From the NCBI GenBank assembly GCA_028673005.1, contig CM054114.1, positions 12,431,108 through 12,495,107 of the forward strand: a stretch of 64,000 bases of DNA, in the 5' to 3' direction. The stretch comes from Tanypteryx hageni. Taxonomy: Eukaryota; Arthropoda; Insecta; Odonata; Petaluridae. Positions 48,176 to 58,830 of the stretch are shown here, one piece after another (position 1 is the first letter of the stretch; each line of letters opens with the position of its first letter). A program made the position numbers and the translations under genes. The notes beneath the pieces were generated by a model. It searched no databases. It worked only from the letters and a program-made list of their open reading frames with translations, and was not told the origin of the DNA.

Positions 48176-48250
48176 ATGAACTCAAACCATAGCCTTCTGA
48201 TACTGGATATAGCCACAAAGCTCCAAATTAAGGAAAGAAAAAGGAGCGTT
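48176..48250 (+). pseudogene. RTE LINE endonuclease fragment inside the hAT element
   Basis: About 25 codons read NHSLLILDIATKL, matching the DSDHSLLILDVSTKL region of the LINE fragment at 25480. Shared DNA words include ATAGCCTTCTGATACT. It was captured by, or inserted into, the hAT element. Confidence 0.6.
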
Positions 48251-48339
48251 ACTAAGACGTAACTAGGAGTCACTTGTTAACGATAGTCGTCGGTAGGTAG
48301 CGTAGTGGTAGAAGCTAAAAATATAAGATAACTTAAACT

Positions 48340-48720
48340 ATGCATTATATGGGAAAATGTTTCACACAGGTTGTAGAAAATTAAATTTCCTACATCCTTT
48401 ATCCCAGTACATTTTTACATTTGTCAAATATTAAAGCAAATGTTAAAAAATAACGGATAAGTGACAACAGTAAACACCCACTTCCGGTGACCGATTTTTT
48501 ACCAAAAACTAATCAGTTATTTTACCTTTAACACAAATGTCAAATATAAAATTTCGTGTTAATATGAACAATAGGTCTTGAGTTAGAACACCCACAAAAA
48601 AAGCTGTCACACACACACACACACACACACAGAGACATCATCGAGAAAATGGTCAAAACATTTTCAGGGACCTCAAAACATACATTTCCGTTGAAATCTC
48701 GAAATAGATTTTTTTCATGA
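48340..48720 (-). repeat. Dispersed repeat family B with (CA)n, copy 2
   Basis: The reverse complement repeats the blocks of 13651-13945 in order: TTGAGGTCCCTGAAAATG, TCGATGATGTC, (GT)n, TGTTCTAACTC, CTGATTAGTTTTTGGTAAAA, CACTTATCCGTTATTTT. It is nested in the hAT element at 48010-48986. Confidence 0.75.
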
Positions 48721-49019
48721 AATACAATACTTTCCCCTATACTACGTATGGAGAAAGTAATATAGAGGTTTCGTGGCACCCCAGTCTTGGGACAACCTTT
48801 ATATATATTTTAGGTACGGATATTACAACCTTTGGACACAAACATTTGTTGATATTACTACTTAATTTATTAGAAGAAAGATAATAATTAATAATAATAA
48901 TTACCCAGCAACAGATGCGAGTCGTTGATTTATTTACTAAAAGTTTTTCGCGGCACCCCTAAATGCGGAATAGTTTGAGAACCACTGGACTATAGCATTC
49001 CCATATTCTCTCTCCTTTT

Positions 49020-49445
49020 CACCTCCACTCTTATTTTGGCCATCGTCCTCCTTCCTAGCCTCTCACTCCCACCCTCTCCTCTCCTTTCCACTCACCCATC
49101 CCTCCATACCTCCCTCCACCAACCCCACTCAATCCCCCTTCCACCCACCCACCCCTCCCCCATCCCTCCTCGCCACGCCACTATCTCTCCGCTTCATATG
49201 CCGCCATATGCTTAACCTTTCACCTGCACCACTTGCATCCGACCTCCGCACACATGAGCGGATGCGTGCTTTCGCCGCGATAACATGTTTCGGAGAAAAT
49301 TACCGAGCGATGCGATACGGGAGAGGGCGATACGGAATACCGTCGTGATGCTCTTCTTTCCCCCTTCCCCTCCATTCCCCTCCCTTCCCTCCCTTCCCCT
49401 CCCTACTCTCTTCTCCTCACCCCAACTCTCTCGATCCCTTCTTCA
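49020..49445. repeat. Pyrimidine-rich stretch
   Basis: CT-rich DNA with CCCACCCACCCCTCCC runs, interrupted by a CpG-rich segment at 49240-49345. No gene recognised. Confidence 0.6.
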
Positions 49446-49756
49446 TTTTGCCTGAAGAAACTCTAGGTTTACGAGAGAAAATTTCGAACCGCGTTAGAGG
49501 TTGCAAAAAGCATGGGAATATTAATTACGAGGGAATTTGTAGCTCCGTGACTCATCCATCTTCTACCTGGGTGAGTTTTAAAGGGAACATGTCCCGATCG
49601 CACACGTTTACGAAGATAATTTCGTGTTTTATCATGCCCTCTCCTTATCTTTGTATCAACCACTTCTGTACTACAGGATGGGCGAATGCCTGCTTCTCGG
49701 TTTTCTTCTCCCTCTTGCTCACCTCTTTCGTCATCTCCTCTTCCTTCCCTCCCTTC

Positions 49757-50020
49757 CAATGGCGTAGCTAGGTTTTCCTCCCGAGGGCAAGTCACAGAGA
49801 TACGCCCCCTTCCTTTTCTCCCCGTACAATTTTCCAGACAAATGTAATGTGGGGAATATGACGAAAACTCAAGCATACTATATGAGCATGTTAATTTGGC
49901 ATTTGATATTATTATTGTTTATAAACAGAAACGTAAATTTTCGGTTCATGAGTTTCCACCCCTTCAACCCTGCGTCCGGGGGCAACTGCCCCTCTCTGTT
50001 CCCACCTCGTTACGCCACTG
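49757..50020. mobile_element. hAT-type MITE, 264 bp
   Basis: The ends CAATGGCGTAGCTAGG and CCTCGTTACGCCACTG pair at 13 of 16 positions. Flanks CTCCCTTC (49749-49756) and CTCCCTCG (50021-50028) are a worn 8-bp duplication. Near-complementary GGGCAAGT and GGGGGCAACTGCCCC sit inside. It has no coding content. Confidence 0.8.
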
Positions 50021-50068
50021 CTCCCTCGATCTCCTCCATCCTTAATCTATTCCTTCCTCTTCCATCTC

Positions 50069-50568
50069 GGGGGTGACGGTGGCGGAGAGTTTTGAGCAGG
50101 GGTCGGCAACCTTTAACATCATATGAGCTATTTGAAAAATAATCGAGATTCAAGATCGACCAATTTTTCCGATGACGTTTTTTTACAATGCAATTATTAT
50201 TACAATATTTTCATGTGATACATTAAAATCGTATGTTATTGTTTTTGTCGTCGTGAACATTCGAAACTTTTTGTAAGGTTCACAATGGTAGACGTATTTT
50301 TTTAATTTCTCGATCTTTGTTAAGTCCTGCGCGATCGACCACGATATGCTTCGAGATCGACCGGTCGATCGCGATCGAACGGTTGCCGACCCCTGGTTTA
50401 GAGCCTTGGCCTTCCACGCAGCGGCCCCAGGTTCGAATCCGACTGAGGTCTGATTTTTCAACCTGGGATCTTCCCGTTCCCTCCTCCCTTGTGTGTGTTC
50501 ATTGTGGAAGGAGCTATGGCTATAATAATCCAAGAGGTTGATTAGCCAGAAATACAAACCAACAACAA
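50069..50568 (+). mobile_element. tRNA-derived SINE, interrupted by a hAT MITE
   Basis: The A box TGGCGGAGAGT (50080-50090) and the B box GGTTCGAATCC (50430-50440) are separated by the MITE at 50097-50395. Without the MITE and one target copy the element is about 193 nt, with normal A-B spacing of about 45 nt. CTTCCACGCAGCGG between the boxes resembles tRNA-Gly(UCC) and is shared with 34433-34575. The 3' end is AACAACAA. A 13-bp target duplication (CCTCTTCCATCTC at 50056, CCTCTCCCATCTC at 50569, one mismatch) flanks the whole. Confidence 0.85.
50097..50395. mobile_element. hAT MITE inserted in the SINE, 299 bp
   Basis: The ends CAGGGGTCGGCAACCTTT and AACGGTTGCCGACCCCTG match at 16 of 18 inverted positions. 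Flanks are GTTTTGAG (50089-50096) and GTTTAGAG (50396-50403), 7 of 8 identical. GATCGACCGGTCGATCGCGATCG near the right end is rich in palindromes. The insertion splits the Pol III promoter of the host SINE. Confidence 0.9.
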
Positions 50569-50755
50569 CCTCTCCCATCTCCTCCACTCTCATCCCCCTT
50601 CCTCAATCATCCATCTTCTGCTGACCCCGCTTATTCTCCTTCCCCTTCTTCTTTCCCCTCCTATTCTCCTCCACTCCCCTGCCTCTCTCTCCTCTTTTGC
50701 GTCGACATCTTCCATTCCTATTTCATTGCACCCTAATCTGACCTCTGTTCGCGGC

Positions 50756-50890
50756 AGGGCATCGAACCGATTTTTTTTTCGTTCCGGTTTTCGTTCCGAT
50801 TCGCAAAAAAAAAAAAAATTCGGTTCGGTTCATGTTTCGCTCCATGTGACCACGAATGAACCGGTGTTTTCGCTCCGACTTTGAATTTTT
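50756..50890 (+). mobile_element. Fragment of a DNA-transposon end with CGTTCCGG repeats
   Basis: CAGGGCATCGAACCG is followed by short repeats of CGTTCCG/CGGTTCGG and a 14-A run. Only one end is recognisable and no target duplication was found. From 50891 to 51470 I see only AT-rich DNA. Confidence 0.4.
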
Positions 50891-51471
50891 GGGGAAAATT
50901 TCAAGAGAATTCCAAAACAATCTTTATTAATAAATGTTATTTTTTATTTAAACCAAACATGTCTTCTCTATTACAAGTCAATAAGATAAAAATATATATC
51001 CACACGTAACAACGCGCAAGCGCCCCCTCCCACCATGTAACAAACAGTTAAACATTGTATGAAATTCCTTCTTATATTTTTCTTAGTATTCATTTTGTAA
51101 ACAGCACCTTTTATACGACTCCGTCTAATACTTTTCAATAAGAATTTAAAATTTATTTTTCTCCCTTTTACCGCGTATAAAATCTATTTCAAATGTTATT
51201 TATTTTTTAGTCTTTAATTTTATGTAAAACCATTGTTATTCTTTCAAAAGTCAAGACTTAATTTATTTTAAAATTCTGATATTCCAGATTCCAATATAAG
51301 CAGATACTCTCATTATCATAATCAATTTACTCTAATAGTGCTCATGCACGTACTTGAACAGGTACAATAATACTGATTCACATTTGAATGTAAAATGTAA
51401 TTCATAGAGAGTTGTTAAAAGAAGAGCCACTTAACTGTTTTTAAATACAATAATTTAGATGTTAATATTAC

Positions 51472-51705
51472 AAAATGTAAGCGAAGGAAATTCTCCAAAG
51501 CCAGTCAAACTGATAAAACCCGGTTAAAAGGCCGGATAAAAACAGATGAACCCGGATAAAAACAGGATAAAAACCCAATACGTATTTCGGCTACAAAGTA
51601 ACCATCATCAGGGGTTAAAAAAGGGGTTCATCTGTTTTTATCCGGCCTTTTAACCGGGTTTTATCAGTTTGACTGGCTTTGGAGAATTTCCTTCGCTTAC
51701 ATTTT
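51472..51705. repeat. Perfect 82-bp inverted repeat (foldback element, copy 2)
   Basis: Arms at 51472-51553 and 51624-51705 are complementary at all 82 positions, with a 70-bp spacer. Each arm contains GATAAAACCCGGTTAAAAGG. The spacer holds short GGATAAAAAC repeats and a hammerhead-like motif on the minus strand. Perfect identity implies recent origin or gene conversion. The phrase TTCTCCAAAGCCA in the arm corresponds to TCTCCAAAAGCCA beside copy 1. Confidence 0.95.
51572..51616 (-). ncRNA. Hammerhead-ribozyme-like motif, copy 2 (best)
   Basis: On the minus strand: AACCC, CTGATGA, T, GGTTAC-TTT-GTAGCC, GAA, ATACGTAT, T, GGGTT. Stem I AACCC/GGGTT is fully paired. Stem II has one wobble. The 8-nt block is a perfect palindrome and would pair between two molecules or tandem copies. 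U is at the cleavage position. All conserved core letters of the hammerhead are present, with one extra U between the CUGAUGA box and stem II. Confidence 0.55.
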
Positions 51706-52790
51706 ATATATTTGCCAGTGTAGCTCGCTCTCTTTTACTTAGTTAACATTACAAATAGCATACAATATATATAATTACATTATCTTAAGATGACAAATGT
51801 GTGCACACAATAACATTTATCCCTAGCGACCAAAACTATATCTAATTAATAAAATGTCCTTCAGTTGGGTATTGATTTATAGGAAGGACTCGTAGGAATA
51901 CCTATGGGAAAGAGACAGTAAAGAAGAGCAGTAGGAGAGACTTAAGAAGAAAGGGAAGTGAACAGAAAGAGATAAGGAGGGGACGAGGGATTGAGGAAGC
52001 ATTAAGTGAGAAGGGATGATTTATATAGGGAATTAAAGGTACATATATAGATAAATATATTAAAATTTATTCTCGTTGCCGTAATTTTGGACTAGTACTT
52101 GCGATATTATGTACATAATGATGTCCGCTGAAACTCTCTTGGGCATGCTTCGCTCGCACGCCCACGTCCTTTTCAGTTCCGGCTTCGCCACCGTGGAATC
52201 CAAAGGGAATTCCGAGTAAAGGCAAAATCCTTAGATCCAGTATTTCCTCTCTCGTTCCAATTAGACGCTTGAGCGTCGAATAAATGTTTTCGACCATCTT
52301 GAGAACTATGTTTGAAGGTTAATATGTTCCTTTCCGAAACGAAGTGGAAATTCACTTAAGTTTGCGAAATACTTGGGAAGATGTAACCGTGCTGATACCA
52401 GCAAATTTTACTAGAGAGAATTGCAAATGCATTCCTGTTTAAATAAAAGTCTCAACGTAAATTTTCCAGCCTTTTCATCAAATTTTGTGCTGGTGATGAC
52501 GTCAAAAACTTTTAAATGCGTACATTCATGATTTTTGTCAATTATGGAACTTGGGATAATTTTATTTAGTGCCATAAATTTCCAATGCTATATGAGCCAA
52601 TGACTGTATAACATTTTTCATTTTCACCAATATTTTTTTTAACTAGCTCTAGCTTTTTTCAATCTCGATAATAATAAATAAATAGCAATGAAAACACCAA
52701 CTCAAATCACAATATTAAGAATTCACCAGAGAATAATTGAGTTCGTATTATGGCTGAAAAAAAATTCAAGTAAGCTCTTAAAATTCAAAC

Positions 52791-52973
52791 AATTGAAAAA
52801 GTACTTATCTCAGTAATCCCCAGTAGCCACAACAAAGTTATCTAGGTTCTTTTAGAATCTACTTTCGCTGAATTACCACTGAGGACGGATGCATTGTAGC
52901 CAAAAGACGCATCTGTTTTTCATAATCATTCAGTGGCTTTTGGAAATACATGCGATAAGTACCTTATTCAATT
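52791..52973 (+). mobile_element. Foldback element with hammerhead-like core, copy 3
   Basis: Imperfect arms AATTGAAAAAGTACTTATCT (52791-52810) and GCGATAAGTACCTTATTCAATT (about 52952-52973) surround AGTAGCCACAAC, TTTAGAATCT, the motif, and CAGTGGCTTTTGGA. The order and phrases match copy 1 on the opposite strand. It is more decayed. Confidence 0.55.
52875..52916 (+). ncRNA. Decayed hammerhead-like motif, copy 3
   Basis: ACCA, CTGAGGA, C, GGATGC-ATT-GTAGCC, then AAAAGACGCATC where the GAAA G is missing. The box and stem II are recognisable, but loss of the G predicts an inactive copy. Confidence 0.4.
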
Positions 52974-53184
52974 TCTTAATTTTGAATGCTTACTCTCGAA
53001 CTATATTAGGAGAAAGTTGAAAATTTTTGTAAGGATCTTTCAACTATTAAAATTTTTAATTCCAGATTTATTTATAAAAAATCTGTTTCAGGTAAAAGAA
53101 AGTAACTGTGAGATATTAGGGCGAAAATTTGAATTTTGCATGCGTCCTTTGCACGAAGTGAACGCATAAAGGGGAGGTCGTTTC

Positions 53185-53550
53185 CGTTCGTCCGTACACA
53201 TGTTAAAACTCGGGAACCGCTAAACGTATTTTGATGAAATTTGGTATTGGGGAGTTTTGTTTAAATTGGTCGACCAATTCAAATTTTGGTTAAAATCGGA
53301 CAATAATTACGACCACTTTACATGAAGACCTTCAATGCTCCTTTGTTTCAACTCGGGAACCGATGAGTTTACTTTGATGAAATTTGGTATTGGGAAGTTT
53401 TAGTAAATTTAGTCAGATGTTTCCAATTTTGGTTAAAATCGGATAAACATTATGACCACTTTACATGAAGACCTACATATAGTTTACAATGTTCTTCAGT
53501 TTCAATAACGACAACTTTACATAAGGACTTACATGTATTTTACAACGTAC
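53185..53550 (+). repeat. Tandem repeat, period 143 bp
   Basis: After a GTTCGTCCGTAC head, ACTCGGGAACCG occurs at 53208 and 53351. GATGAAATTTGGTATTGG and GACCACTTTACATGAAGACC also repeat at 143-bp spacing. A third, partial unit follows (ACGACAACTTTACATAAGG at about 53510). The CCG...ATTTTGATGAAATTTGGTA phrase is shared with family D and with 61740. Confidence 0.8.
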
Positions 53551-54129
53551 CTCACTAGCTTTTCGTTAAATACTCATCTGAGCTAAAAATATTGAGAACA
53601 TTGTGAAACCCCTAAAAACGCATTTGGAAACTCTGTGTACTCCGACGTGGAGTGCACCTTTCCAATCTTGTTATTAAATAGAATTCAGTGAAAAAGAAGT
53701 TCCTGAGCAATGAAAGCGTGTGCTTCGATGTTTGAAATGGTTGATTATCTCTATGAACTCTAAAACAACACTGGATCAACTCCAGAGGCATAAATCTATC
53801 CTAAATTCAGTTCCACTGCATCATATATTTCCATATCTCCATCACCATCACCCTTACTCCTATGCTACACGCATCGCGTCCTACCTGCGCTGCTGATACT
53901 AAGCACTACGACGTATCTCTTCAATTAAGCGCTAATTGGATGGCCGTTGTTTTCTAGTCCGCTGGTGGTGATAGCTGAAAAAATCCTCCGCGTAGGAAGC
54001 CAAGCCCTCGCTAATTGTTTTTCTCTTTCGAAGCAGTGCGTGTGTGTGTGTGGGTGATTGTGTGTGCGTTGGCATGCCTCTGCGGAATACGCTCTGGCGC
54101 ACCGAAAACTCGCACGCCTCTTCCTCACT

Positions 54130-54935
54130 CTCTATCATCTCCTCTCTCTCTCTCTCTCCCCTCTTCCGGTTCAATGTATACAACACTGTAGTGCGAACGC
54201 CATAATTTCCCCGCCCCCGACACATCTTATATTCATATATCTGCCTTTTCGGACCGTTCTCTCTATGAACCTCCTTCCCCATTTCTCCACTCCATATCTC
54301 CAGTCCTTTACCCCCCTCCTTCTCTCTCTCTCCCTTCCCACCTCTCTCCCTCTTTCTCTCCCACTTCCCACCTCCCACCCTCTCCCACTTCCCATCTCCC
54401 TCCCTCTCTCTTTCCCCCTTCCCACCTCTCTCCTCCTCTCTCTCCCACTTCCCACCTCTCTCTCCCACCTCATCCCTCCCCCTCCTTCCCTCCCCTCTAC
54501 CCCTTCCCTCCCCTCTCCCCCTTCCCTCCCCTCTCTCCCTTCCCTCCCCTCTCCCCCTTCCCCCCCTCTCCCCCTTCCCCCCTCTCCCCCTTCCCCCCTC
54601 TCCCCCTTCTCTCCCCCTTCTCTCCCCTCTCCCTCCCCTCTCCCTCCCCTCTCCCTCCCCTCTCCTTCCTCTCTCCCTCCCCTCTCTCCCTCCCACTTCC
54701 CACCTCTCTCCCTCCCTCCCTCCTTCTCCCCCTCCCCCTCTATCTCCCACCCTCCCTCCCACCCTCCCTCCCTCTCTCCCTCCCTCTCTCCCTCCCTCTC
54801 TCCCTCCCACTCTCCCTCCCTCTCTCCCTCTCACTCTCCCTCCCTCTCTCCCTCCCACTCTCCCTCTCTACCTCCCTCGCTCCCTCCCTCCCTGTCTCTC
54901 TCCTTCTCTCTCCCTCCCAGCCTCCCTGGGATACT
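54130..54935. repeat. Polypyrimidine (CTCCC) minisatellite
   Basis: About 800 bp of CT with CTCCCCCTTCCCCC and CCCTCCCTCTCTCC units. It is complementary in composition to the purine tracts at 12.2 and 29.6 kb. The long Gly/Arg/Glu minus-strand ORF and Ser/Pro/Leu plus-strand ORF are compositional. From 53551 to 54129 there is no recognised gene; a short GT run is at 54038-54060. Confidence 0.9.
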
Positions 54936-56490
54936 GTCACACTCCCTTATGCGGGCGCCATGGCAATACTTTCGATCCCTCCATCCACTATCTGCCATCC
55001 ATCCCTCCTACTCCGCCCATCATCCACTCCCCTCCTGCCACTCCATTGCCTCCATCCCATCCTTATACCTCCCGGACAGATGTTGTGCTTCCATCGCAAA
55101 CATTTCTCTCTTCTCCCACATTTTACTCCATAGAGAAAATCCAATATATCGATTATGACCTGGGACGTCAGGAAAAGCAGTACTAACATGAATTATTAAA
55201 AAACAATGAATTTATCGAAATATTTTATAACTCCAGGCTGCAACGAATCTTACTGGAATTAATGCTTTTTGTACAAATAACCTAAATGCAAAAAAATATA
55301 GTTGGTGAATAAGAGCCTGTGTCATTAAACCTGATTTATAGTTCTGTCGATTGGATTAAACGGATAATTCATAACTGCTTTTAATCCTATCAGTCATATT
55401 GGCTTCAATTGAAACCGCTTAAATTTTCCTATTTTACTTTATTTGAGTCACGGTTCCTTGTAAATTGAATTGCATTGCGCGTTTACGATCACCATTTACC
55501 ATTCTGTTTTGTTCGTTCACTGATAAAAGTATAGAAAATTTGAAAAGTAATATAAAATTCTCAACCACTGCTTCCATTCATGCCTATCCCTCGCATGGGA
55601 AGAGATGAAATTCGAACGAATACTTCCCTCGTGGGAAATTCGTCACCTGTGCAATATTGTTTTCCATAATGTTACATGAAAATCGGAGCATTCGGGATTC
55701 ATGCCAACATGCAAATGGTCATTTTTTATCTAACAAAATGCTTTATGTCCATTCGCTAAGTTAGCGTTTTCGTATAATATCTCGATATTATCATATAAAC
55801 TTCATTTTTATTAATAAACGTTGCTTTGAAAAATATAGGATCTTTAAATTACCAATATTTAAATATAGATAGCGATTTATATATATTTCTATATTTACTA
55901 TGCCAAGCATTTGTGGCAAATTATGATTTTAACTTATACTTAAGCAGTGTTCTATGTTGATCTTGTTAAAATCAATAACAAGAATAGACGCACATATGAT
56001 CGGTGTAAAAATGAAAGGACTCCGAATAACATGCATAAATTTTTATCGTATTATAGCTAACTTCCTTTCGCAGTAGCAAATTTTCTCTTCGTTAAATGAA
56101 GGATTATCATGATCATTTCAACCCAGCGTTTTCCCCATTATATACATAATTTGCTTCATATTTTTCTTTAAGTAGTTCTGATTTTCGCAGAGGGATTTTC
56201 TGCGAGTGCAATTACATAATCCAACAAATCGCAATTTCAGATATTTACATAATTTTAACTCGAATCATGTTTATATCCGAGATTAAAAAACAAAAATCCA
56301 TTTAGATATAACGACATAAAAACAAGTGTAATATTTGAACGCATTAATAAATCATTCCCCTAATGCAAGATTATTTACATTATTTTCAATATGTCGTGTA
56401 CACTTTATGTGTATTTACGAGCACTTTCTGCTATACTTACGCTCTTGTACCCACTGCTATTTTAAATGTTAATTTAAATTTCGCGTAAAG
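54936..56490. other. Gene-free DNA
   Basis: CT-rich to about 55130, then AT-rich. No gene, hairpin or repeat pair that I can support. Confidence 0.5.
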
Positions 56491-56494
56491 TCGT

Positions 56495-56526
56495 TATATA
56501 AGAGGATTGAATTTGCTTTCGCAGTT
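56495..56526 (+). promoter_or_regulatory. Candidate TATA/initiator pair
   Basis: TATATAAG at 56495 and TCGCAGTTG with A at 56523 are 28 bp apart, the usual arthropod spacing. The first ATG is only four bases past that A and opens a six-codon frame, so no gene is supported. Confidence 0.2.
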
Positions 56527-56559
56527 GATGAAGGTGCATGTCCTTTAAAGACCTTCCTC

Positions 56560-57180
56560 CGAAACTTTCTCTCCTCTTTCCTCTCTCTCTCTCACCCCAT
56601 CATCCCTTAGCATCTTCTGCCTCCGCAATTTCCATTCCTTCCCCTTCCGACTTCCTCTTAATCCCGGAGCAGTCTCCTACGCACACACACACACTCGCTC
56701 TCTCTCTCTCGCTACTTCCTCCCTCTTCATTCGACCTCCGCCCTCGCTTTCAATTCATCCGTCCACCCCCTTTGCCCTTTCTCCTTCCCATCCCACCATT
56801 CTCCCTCCCTCCACTCCTCCCCCTCCTTACATCTATTCGTATCAACCTCCTCTTCCTCCGCGGCCAATTCATATCCGTCTGAACGAGAGCGCCATCTCGA
56901 TTCAATTTTCGGAATATGATGTTTCATTCCACGACCTCTCTCCCCTTCCCTCTCCACCCCTTTCCCCTACCCTCCCTTCCCATCCTTCTCCCCACCCCTC
57001 TCCTCCCCTTATCATCCCTCCTCCACCCTCCCCCTCGTTAACATTCTTTGGCGATGGACCGGTCGTGCGGCGCCCACATTGATCGCCCTATTTCCACAAG
57101 GACCTCCTCCTCGCCTTCTTTTCTCCGCACCGCCCCCCTGTTTATCACTCGCCCTCTACGCCCCCCCCCCTCCACCCCTT
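56560..57180. repeat. Pyrimidine-rich stretch
   Basis: CT-rich DNA with CACACACACTCGCTCTCTCT near 56690 and a C run at about 57160-57171. The Pro/Ser open frames are compositional. From 57181 to 58400 I see only AT-rich gene-free DNA. Confidence 0.65.
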
Positions 57181-58407
57181 CCGTCTATGGCATATACCCC
57201 GTTCCGCGAATCACACATCGCTCGCTTTTTTGACTGCCGCAGAGGTAATATTTCCAAGAAATGAATCGCAGGTACTACCGTTTTACACGTATCCACGCTA
57301 TTAAATCTCTCGGGATAGATAAAGAACGCATATTTTGATAGCACCCGCGAATTAAAACTAGTTGTGAACTGAGGTATCTCTGAGCATTTTATAACCTCTT
57401 TCATAGTGTAGTTACATCATTCAAAATATAATCGAATTATAATGTTTTGATTTTCCCTTTTGGCCGTTCTAATTTGAAACCCATCTTTGAAATATTATTA
57501 AATTTTATGAATTAATTAATAATATTAATAAATAAATAAATATTAATGGATAAGAGACAGTGCCACTAAGGAACTATTATATATCACAGGAATACTAGCA
57601 GGGAACTTATCAATTTGGAGTGAAATTATATGTTACTCGACCATGTAATCGCCTATCTTACCAATACACGTGTTTTAGTTTTCAGTTATGTAGTGAGTGA
57701 ATTTTTTTCACCTAAAAGAGCCCCTTCAAAAGTTTTAATTCTAAAATAACCTCCCAAGAATTTGATGGCCTTATCTCTACTGTGGAATTTTTGCAGCCTT
57801 GAAAGTTTAATAGGTTAATTAGGAAATTTATGTGTTTTCACAGATTTGAAAGTTTTCCTCAAAATAAAATATCGCACTATATTATTTTTGACATTTTTAT
57901 TTAATCGCTGAACGCCATGTTACTTTATAAAGTCGAAGGAATTCCTAGGAAAGAGAGATATAAATTATATATTAATAACCATTGAGCCCTATGGGTCAGT
58001 ATAAGGCTAATAAAATTATAAATGTCTTTTTAGTTATTTTATCTATTTTTTCACTGAGATTTTTAATGGACAAAAGTACGTCTCTAAATAATTCTGATTG
58101 TTAATTATATAATTGTTTTTACAAATCAAAGCCCAATTTTGAGGTTATCCATAAATAATTTGAACGAGAAGCTTTTAATGACCTGTTTGTACTCGTATTA
58201 AACTTCGCTTTTCCTAATCCTTGTAATATGTAATGAATCGAGGCTCGGTCATATAAATGTATTCTTATATATTTCATTGTTCTCTGGACCATATCGCGCC
58301 TTTGGTCACTCCCTTCGTTTCCACTCATTGGCCAAGGAGATGGTAATCCGTCAACGGAATACGGAGATTATCAGACAGAAATTCTAAGATATTATTTAGA
58401 ATCCACT

Positions 58408-58455
58408 ATCGCTGAGTCAACAATCATTTATTTGTAGCCGAAATGCACATCCGGT
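58408..58455 (+). ncRNA. Decayed hammerhead-like motif, copy 4
   Basis: ATCG pairs with CGGT as stem I. GTAGCC, GAA, ATGCACAT and C follow as in the other copies. The box has decayed to CTGAGTCA and the 5' side of stem II is lost. TTTAGAATCCA lies just upstream, as in copies 1 and 3. Short outer arms TCAGACA/TGTCTGA are at about 58370 and 58488. Confidence 0.4.
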
Positions 58456-58529
58456 TTTCCTTGCAATTTTTTGCCGGCTGGAGGTGTCTGAATAATTAAT
58501 TGGATTTCATTCATAATTATCTTTTATTA

Positions 58530-58830
58530 TCTTTTATGTCTGTCCGTCCGTCCGCCCCCCCTTTTATCTCTTGAACAGTTTGTCATATAGAAATGTTGTG
58601 AAAGGCATTTTGTTTCTGCCAACTAGGAGACCCCAGGAAAACTATTTTCGTTTACGGAAGTGTCCCAGGGTCGATTCCAGGAGGCAATTATATTTTCCCA
58701 TATGTTTACACGGGAGTTTCGATTTTTCAAGGTCTAAGGTTTATTTCCTTCATTCATTAAAATACGTAAATATAGACCGAATTTCTCCGTTTTTGATTTA
58801 TTCGAAGGTTAAATCTACAAAATATCTTAT
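58530..58830 (+). repeat. B-box dispersed repeat family D, copy 3
   Basis: GTCTGTCCGTCCGTCCGCCC, then CAGGGTCGATTCCAGGAGG and TCATTAAAATACGTAAATAT. It follows the order of the copies at 22630 and 23640, though more diverged. Confidence 0.55.

Larger units (their letters stand above)
48010..48986. mobile_element. hAT non-autonomous element, 977 bp, abutting the previous one
   Basis: The left end CAGTGGTTCTAAAACT and right end AGTTTGAGAACCACTG match at 15 of 16 positions in inverted orientation. The left target word is the CACTATAG at 48002-48009, the same copy that ends the previous element; the right word is GACTATAG (48987-48994). GCGGCAC phrases sit just inside both ends. The middle carries foreign repeats (RTE fragment 48176, family B 48340-48720) and no transposase. 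Confidence 0.88.

Noticed and set aside
50430..50440. tRNA gene at the GGTTCGAATCC box
   Set aside because: The A box is cut off by a MITE and the element has SINE target duplications.
53932..55158. Open frames of 308 and 366 codons over the pyrimidine tract
   Set aside because: Compositional Gly/Arg/Glu and Ser/Pro/Leu repeats; no start context, domain or codon bias.
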